From positions 1 to 17,202 of the forward strand of contig JBPCPM010000048.1 in assembly GCA_050999155.1 (NCBI GenBank): a stretch of 17,202 bases of DNA, written 5' to 3'. Under the pieces are notes generated by a model that saw only the letters and a list, made by a program, of their open reading frames with translations, was not told the origin of the DNA and ran no database searches. A program made the position numbers and the translations under genes. The stretch comes from JBPCPM01 sp050999155 (GTDB lineage: Bacteria > Actinomycetota > Thermoleophilia > Solirubrobacterales > 70-9). Shown in pieces: positions 13,844 through 17,202 of the stretch (positions are counted from its first letter, which is position 1; every line of letters starts with the position of its first letter).

Positions 13844-14096
13844 GACTCCGAAGCGTGAGATTCCCCAGCGCGAGCTGCGAAACAACGTGGCCGCTGTCCT
13901 TCGCCAGGTGGAGGCAGGAGAGTCCCTGCGCGTGACGGTGCGAGGACGCCCTGTCGCGGACCTCGTACCTCTGGTCGATCGGCGCGAGCACCTGACACCG
14001 TCTGATGTCCAGCGCATCGTTCGCGAGGCCCCGTTGGACGCGGGGTTCGCCGCAGATCTCGAATCGGTTGCCGGCGCCACCATCGACGAGCTGTGA
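13842..14096 (+). CDS. Phd/YefM-like antitoxin, TA module 4
   Basis: The 84-residue protein (VTPKREIPQRELRNN...) matches the prevent-host-death family: ELRNNVAAVLRQVEAGESLRV at 11-31, then VRGRPVADLVPLV (33-45). The C-terminal tail ends LESVAGATIDEL and should bind the toxin. The GTG start lies within the operator palindrome; the frame is open upstream to 13701 but that part overlaps the previous toxin gene and is not antitoxin-like. It overlaps the toxin gene by 4 bases (GTGA). It differs clearly in sequence from the module 1 antitoxin, so it is not a recent copy. Confidence 0.9.
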   Translation: MTPKREIPQRELRNNVAAVLRQVEAGESLRVTVRGRPVADLVPLVDRREHLTPSDVQRIVREAPLDAGFAADLESVAGATIDEL

Positions 14097-14470
14097 CCGG
14101 CGTCCTGGACACCTCGGTCTTCATCGCCCGCGAGTCCGGCCGACCACTCGGAACGCTTCCGGAGCACGGCTACGTCTCCGTGATGACCGTCGCCGAGCTG
14201 AGGGTCGGCGTCCTGGTGGCGAGCGATCCGGCGACGAGGGCGCAGCGGATGCGCACGCTGTCGGAGGTCGAAGGGCTTCAAGCCCTCCCCGTCGACGATG
14301 CCGTGGCTCGGGAGTTCGCCGACCTGGTCGCACTGGCCCGCGAGGCCAACCAGCGCCCTCGGATCCTCGACACCCTCATCGCCGCAACCGCTCGCCTGCG
14401 TGAAGTCCCCGTCTACACGCAGGACGCCGACTTCGATGCGATTCCGGGCGTCGAGGTCGTCCGCGTCTAG
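14093..14470 (+). CDS. PIN-domain ribonuclease toxin (VapC-like), TA module 4
   Basis: The 125-residue PIN protein starts at GTG (VTGVLDTSVFIARESGR). Acidic residues are Asp6, Glu35 in MTVAELRVGV, Asp93 in RILDTLIAATA and Asp111/Asp113 in YTQDADF. VLDTSV and the TVAELR motif are typical of VapC toxins paired with Phd-type antitoxins. The 4-base overlap with the antitoxin gene ensures coupled translation. It ends 28 bases before the convergent Fic gene's stop. Confidence 0.92.
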   Translation: MTGVLDTSVFIARESGRPLGTLPEHGYVSVMTVAELRVGVLVASDPATRAQRMRTLSEVEGLQALPVDDAVAREFADLVALAREANQRPRILDTLIAATARLREVPVYTQDADFDAIPGVEVVRV

Positions 14471-14498
14471 CGGGACGAGATCGCTGCCTGAAACCGCC

Positions 14499-15650
14499 TT
14501 AGTTTTCTCCTCCGGCGACCCGCAGCATCTCTCGAGCAACGTAGCGGCGCTGTCCGCGGGGTCCCGGGTCTTGCTGCTGGACAACTCCCCGTGCTTCTAG
14601 GCGCTGCAGCAGTCGCAGGGCTGTGGGGCGGCTGACCGCGAGCTTCTCCTCGACCGACCGCGGGGTGACCACCGGGTTCGTGCAGATCACCTCGACTGCC
14701 GCGAGGGCGTTCGGCCCCCCAATCGTGCTCGCGGCCGCCAGGTAGCGCTCCCGCAGATCCATGATCTGCTGGGCTCGCGCGACTGCATCGCCGGCCTGAC
14801 TCGCGACGGACCGAAGAAACAGCCCGATCCAGGGGATTGCGTCACCTGATTCGTGGATCGCTTGCAGCGCGGCGTAGTAGTCCTCCCGGTGGTGCTCCAG
14901 GTGGGCGCTGAGGTACAGAAGCGGAGCCGGGAGCCGGCCCCGGACGATGAGGAAGTAGACGAGCAGCAGGCGCCCGAGCCGTCCGTTGCCGTCGAGAAAC
15001 GGGTGGATGGTCTCGAACTGCGAATGCAAGAGCGCGTCCTGTACGAGCAGCGGCATCTCGAGGTCCTCGTGGGCAAAGCGCTCCCAATCGCTGATCAGTG
15101 CAGGAAGCTCCGTCGGTGGGGGAGGCACGAAGCTGGCCGTCTCGATGGTCGAGCCCGGCGCTCCGATCCAGTTCTGGGTGGAGCGAAACCGGCCTGGTCC
15201 GAGCCCGCGGCCACGCACCCCCGCCATCAGTCGCTCGTGAAGCTCGCGCAGCAGCCTCGAACTCAGCGGCAGCTTTGCCATCCGCTTCAATCCCCACTCC
15301 ATCGCGGCGGCGTAGCCGACGACCTCCTCCACGTCATGATTCGGTGCCAAGCTGGCGGCGTCGGCCTCCAGCACCTCGGCGACCGTCGTCTCGGTTCCCT
15401 CGATACGCGTGGAGAACACCGCCTCACGCAAGAGATACGGGCGAGTCAGCAGGTTCGGGTTCGGTACGAGAGTTCCAATGCCCGCAAGCCTTCCCAACGC
15501 CGCCTCAGCGTCGGAAAGAAGCCTCACGGTCCGTTCATCGAGCGTCAGCTGACGGGGGATCGGAGCCGGGAAGTAGGCGACGTAGCCGTGCCGACCGCCT
15601 GTGCGCTGAGCTCGTCCAAACCGGCTGGGGGTGTAGCGAGCAGGGTCCAT
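14499..15650 (-). CDS. fic: Fic-family AMPylase, class II, with C-terminal winged helix
   Basis: The 383-residue protein has the complete Fic motif HPFLDGNGRLGR (216-227), whose His activates target hydroxyls for AMP transfer from ATP. The inhibitory motif STRIEG (80-85, consensus S/T-x3-E-G/N) lies N-terminal to the Fic core, which defines class II; its glutamate blocks ATP binding until relieved. An N-terminal Fic_N-type region covers about 25-110, and a winged-helix domain at about 315-370 (VTPRSVEEKLAVSRPTALRLLQRLEARGVV) suggests DNA binding or self-regulation. Length and domain order match SoFic-like proteins. GAGGA lies about 8 bases before the ATG at 15650. No separate antitoxin gene is needed since inhibition is intramolecular. 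Confidence 0.95.
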   Translation of the reverse strand: MDPARYTPSRFGRAQRTGGRHGYVAYFPAPIPRQLTLDERTVRLLSDAEAALGRLAGIGTLVPNPNLLTRPYLLREAVFSTRIEGTETTVAEVLEADAASLAPNHDVEEVVGYAAAMEWGLKRMAKLPLSSRLLRELHERLMAGVRGRGLGPGRFRSTQNWIGAPGSTIETASFVPPPPTELPALISDWERFAHEDLEMPLLVQDALLHSQFETIHPFLDGNGRLGRLLLVYFLIVRGRLPAPLLYLSAHLEHHREDYYAALQAIHESGDAIPWIGLFLRSVASQAGDAVARAQQIMDLRERYLAAASTIGGPNALAAVEVICTNPVVTPRSVEEKLAVSRPTALRLLQRLEARGVVQQQDPGPRGQRRYVAREMLRVAGGEN

Positions 15651-15680
15651 GCGAGGTTCCTCAGCATCCTACTGCGTCTC

Positions 15681-15827
15681 TAACGTAAAAGGCAGAACAC
15701 GTTACAGATGGGCCTCGACTCTAACGCTGCCGTGCTACTCGGGGCCCGCGAGCAGCTGTGAGGTGCGGCGCGCCGGCCGGACCTTTCCCGAGCGGAGGGG
15801 GCGGATGCCCACCACGGCGCGTTAACG
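15681..15827. repeat. Cluster of TAACG half-sites in the Fic upstream region
   Basis: TAACG occurs at 15681-15685, inverted as CGTTA at 15700-15704, again direct at 15722-15726, and as the palindrome CGTTAACG at 15820-15827. The first three are about 20 bases apart, two helical turns, and two of them sit in the longer direct repeat CTCTAACG (15678 and 15719). This AT-richer patch in the 237-base gap between divergent genes may be a regulator array. Confidence 0.4.
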
Positions 15828-15887
15828 AGCGTCCTGCGCGACGCTGGGTCTGGGCGCCGCGGCACCGATAGGTGGGTTCCTGGGAGG

Positions 15888-16571
15888 ATGAGCCCCAATG
15901 ACGTTTGCGCTCGGCATCGACGGGGCTTCTGGCGAGTGGGTAGGCATCAGGCTGCTCAACGGGAAGTTCGAGAGCGCCGGCATCGCGACTTCCCTGAAGG
16001 AGCTTCGCGAGCGGCTGCCCGCCGAGGTGGTCGGCATCGACGGGCGGCTGACGCCCTCGGCCCGCTGCTCGAGGAGGTCGCCTTCGTCGGCGGAGCGACG
16101 GTGACGCTCTGGATCACCGACCCGGGCGCCCCTCCGGTCCGCGCGACGAACGACGTGGACGTCGTAGTCGAGGTCCCAGCCATCCTCGGATTCGCCAACC
16201 GCTGGCAAGGCGCGGGGATCCCCCACGCCATCACATGGTCGCTGCCTTCAGCAGCGACCATTCGCGCCGTCTCACCGCCCTACCTGCTCGCCACCAAGCT
16301 TGAGGCCTTCAAGAGTCGCGGAAACCGCGACTTCCTCGGCAGCCGCGACTTCGGTGACATCATCGCCCTGGTGGACGGCCGCGAAGAGTTGGTCAATGAG
16401 GTGGCGCAGGCACCCGCCGGCGTCCGCGGCTACATCGCATCTGAGATCGGCGATCTCCTAGAAGATCCGCGCTTTGTCGGCGGCCTATTCGGCGCCCTCC
16501 CACCCGACAACGCCAGCCAGGCACGAGCCGACGCGGTCGTTGCTCCACGCCTCCGGACGCTGGTGTCCTGA
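15888..16571 (+). pseudogene. AbiEii-like nucleotidyltransferase remnant, 5'-truncated and internally deleted
   Basis: The frame is open from an ATG at 15888, but recognisable sequence starts only near 16047: ALGPLLEEVAFVGGATVTLW, then ATNDVDVVVEV with the GG and DVD motifs of AbiEii/MenT-type nucleotidyltransferases. The later part (SPPYLLATKLEAFKSRG, RDFGDIIALVDGREELV, LPPDNASQAR) follows the family well. Residues before 16047 are an Arg-rich out-of-frame reading of a different gene. Between DVDVVVEV and PAILGFANRW (near 16171-16176) about 50 residues that I recall in relatives, including the third catalytic Asp, seem to be missing. Loss of both ends of the active site implies a dead gene. 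The family assignment is from memory of motifs. Confidence 0.6.
15898..16104 (+). pseudogene. DUF429-like gene, 5' fragment
   Basis: The ATG at 15898, with GGGAGG about 10 bases upstream, starts MTFALGIDGASGEWVGIRLL..., and LKELRERLPAEVVGID follows. This is the start of a DUF429-type protein (RNase H-like fold; first strand and catalytic Asp in GIDGA, second Asp in VGID). Similarity stops at about 16044, where the frame enters nucleotidyltransferase sequence out of frame and ends at a TGA (16102-16104). Only about 49 of the usual 220 or more residues remain, so the gene is broken. Confidence 0.55.
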
Positions 16572-17051
16572 GCGTCACCCTCTCGAGCTTCATGCCATCG
16601 CGCTGAACTCCGTGAATCGCAGCCCGAGCTCGTCGGGAATCGGACCGATGAAGTTCCGCTCGCTACGGCAGCGCGCCCAGTCGGTGCGAGTGAGGGAATC
16701 CGGTGGCCACGGCGCGGCAACGCCCCTCACCGAGCATGAGGGGGCCGCAGCTTGGCGCGTAGGGCCCCTGTCGCCGGGGCTCTGGGCTTCGGCTGGACTT
16801 TCGACTTCCACCGTCTCGACGGGAAGTTGAAGACGAGAAACCCAGTCAGGAACCGCGGAGGTCGCATAGAGCCAGTCGGGAAGATCGCCGGTGAACGGCA
16901 GCCTTGACCCTCCTCCCCCGCCAGTCGGCCCCTGCCAGCCCGCAGCATCGAGCCTAGTGGCTTCGCCACCCCGAGCTCCGACTGTCTAGAAGGGATTGGT
17001 CGGGAGTGCGGTAGGAATCTGACGGGGGGGCAGAGAAAACAGGTTCTGGCA
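16572..17051. other. 480-base stretch without a certain gene
   Basis: No convincing complete gene lies here. On the minus strand one frame stays open from 16985 to a TGA at 16592-16590 (131 codons) and contains protein-like pieces, RLPFTGDLPDWLYATSAVP and RNFIGPIPDELGLRFTEF, but has no ATG, and its first GTG is at 16811. It may be the eroded end of a gene, or chance. No RNA gene or strong hairpin was seen. Confidence 0.4.
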
Positions 17052-17202
17052 TGGGGAGCGACAGGCTGAGAAGGGCAATCCGGGGCACGGTTGCGCTGAC
17101 CGAGCTCTCGCTCGACCTAGTCCATGAGCGGATCTCGCGTGCGCAAAGCCGCGTTTGGCTCGCGGCCCCCTATCTATCCCATGACGTCGCGGGCTTCTTG
17201 GC
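17052..17202 (+). CDS. Probable phospholipase D-like protein, 5' end only (runs off right edge)
   Basis: From the ATG at 17052, 50 codons read to the window end without a stop. The start, MGSDRLRRAIRGTVALTELS, and the segment ERISRAQSRVWLAAPYLSHDV (given here as two halves: ERISRAQSR and VWLAAPYLSHDV) resemble the first helix and strand of PLD-like nuclease domains, where a hydrophobic strand ending in AAPY/APF opens the fold. The HKD motifs would be outside the window, so the assignment is tentative. No strong Shine-Dalgarno is seen, and an earlier start is not excluded. Such PLD-like proteins are frequent in restriction and defence loci. Confidence 0.5.

Noticed and set aside
16572..17051. 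A tRNA, small RNA or attachment site in the gene-poor stretch
   Set aside because: No cloverleaf, long hairpin with T-tract or repeated att-like sequence could be found by eye.

Overview
The window is GC-rich DNA with actinobacterial traits: PknB-like Ser/Thr kinases, FHA proteins, frequent GTG/TTG starts, start/stop overlaps and probable leaderless promoters. The mix would suit a deep-branching actinobacterium (for example Thermoleophilia/Solirubrobacterales), but that is inference; no rRNA, tRNA or marker gene is present.

Left part (1-5527, minus strand): two tandem, paralogous CPA2-type cation:proton antiporters (stop and start overlap by one base) are followed by a transmembrane Ser/Thr kinase and then by the 5' end of a second kinase that runs off the left edge. 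The first 179 bases of the window repeat the kinase 5' end almost perfectly (178/179).

Middle part (5668-11612): a plus-strand operon encodes a two-dinucleotide-fold FAD/NAD(P) oxidoreductase, a small membrane protein, a soluble Ser/Thr kinase and an FHA protein with a C-terminal membrane segment. A convergent minus-strand gene encodes a second C-terminally anchored FHA protein. Divergent from that lies a membrane-anchored NACHT/STAND-like NTPase with a weakened Walker A motif. Together these look like a phosphothreonine signalling cluster at the membrane. The plus-strand FHA frame runs 435 bases antisense into the second FHA gene, which points to a frameshift near its membrane segment.

Right part (11616-17202): a toxin-antitoxin island. 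Four antitoxin/PIN-toxin pairs lie within 2.9 kb with at least three antitoxin families (Phd/YefM-like twice, ribbon-helix-helix, AbrB/MazE). All four antitoxin genes have a TAnnnT -10-like box 6-7 bases before the start codon, as expected for leaderless mRNAs; in three of them it lies inside a clear palindrome. A class II Fic AMPylase gene follows, then a wrecked locus in which the start of a DUF429-type gene is joined to a truncated, internally deleted AbiEii-like nucleotidyltransferase gene. After a 480-base stretch with no certain gene, the 5' end of a probable phospholipase D-like gene leaves the right edge.

Most noteworthy: the kinase/FHA/NACHT cluster beside a TA island, the shared leaderless promoter-operator design of the TA modules, the missing TM5 aspartate in both antiporters, and the chimeric pseudogene.
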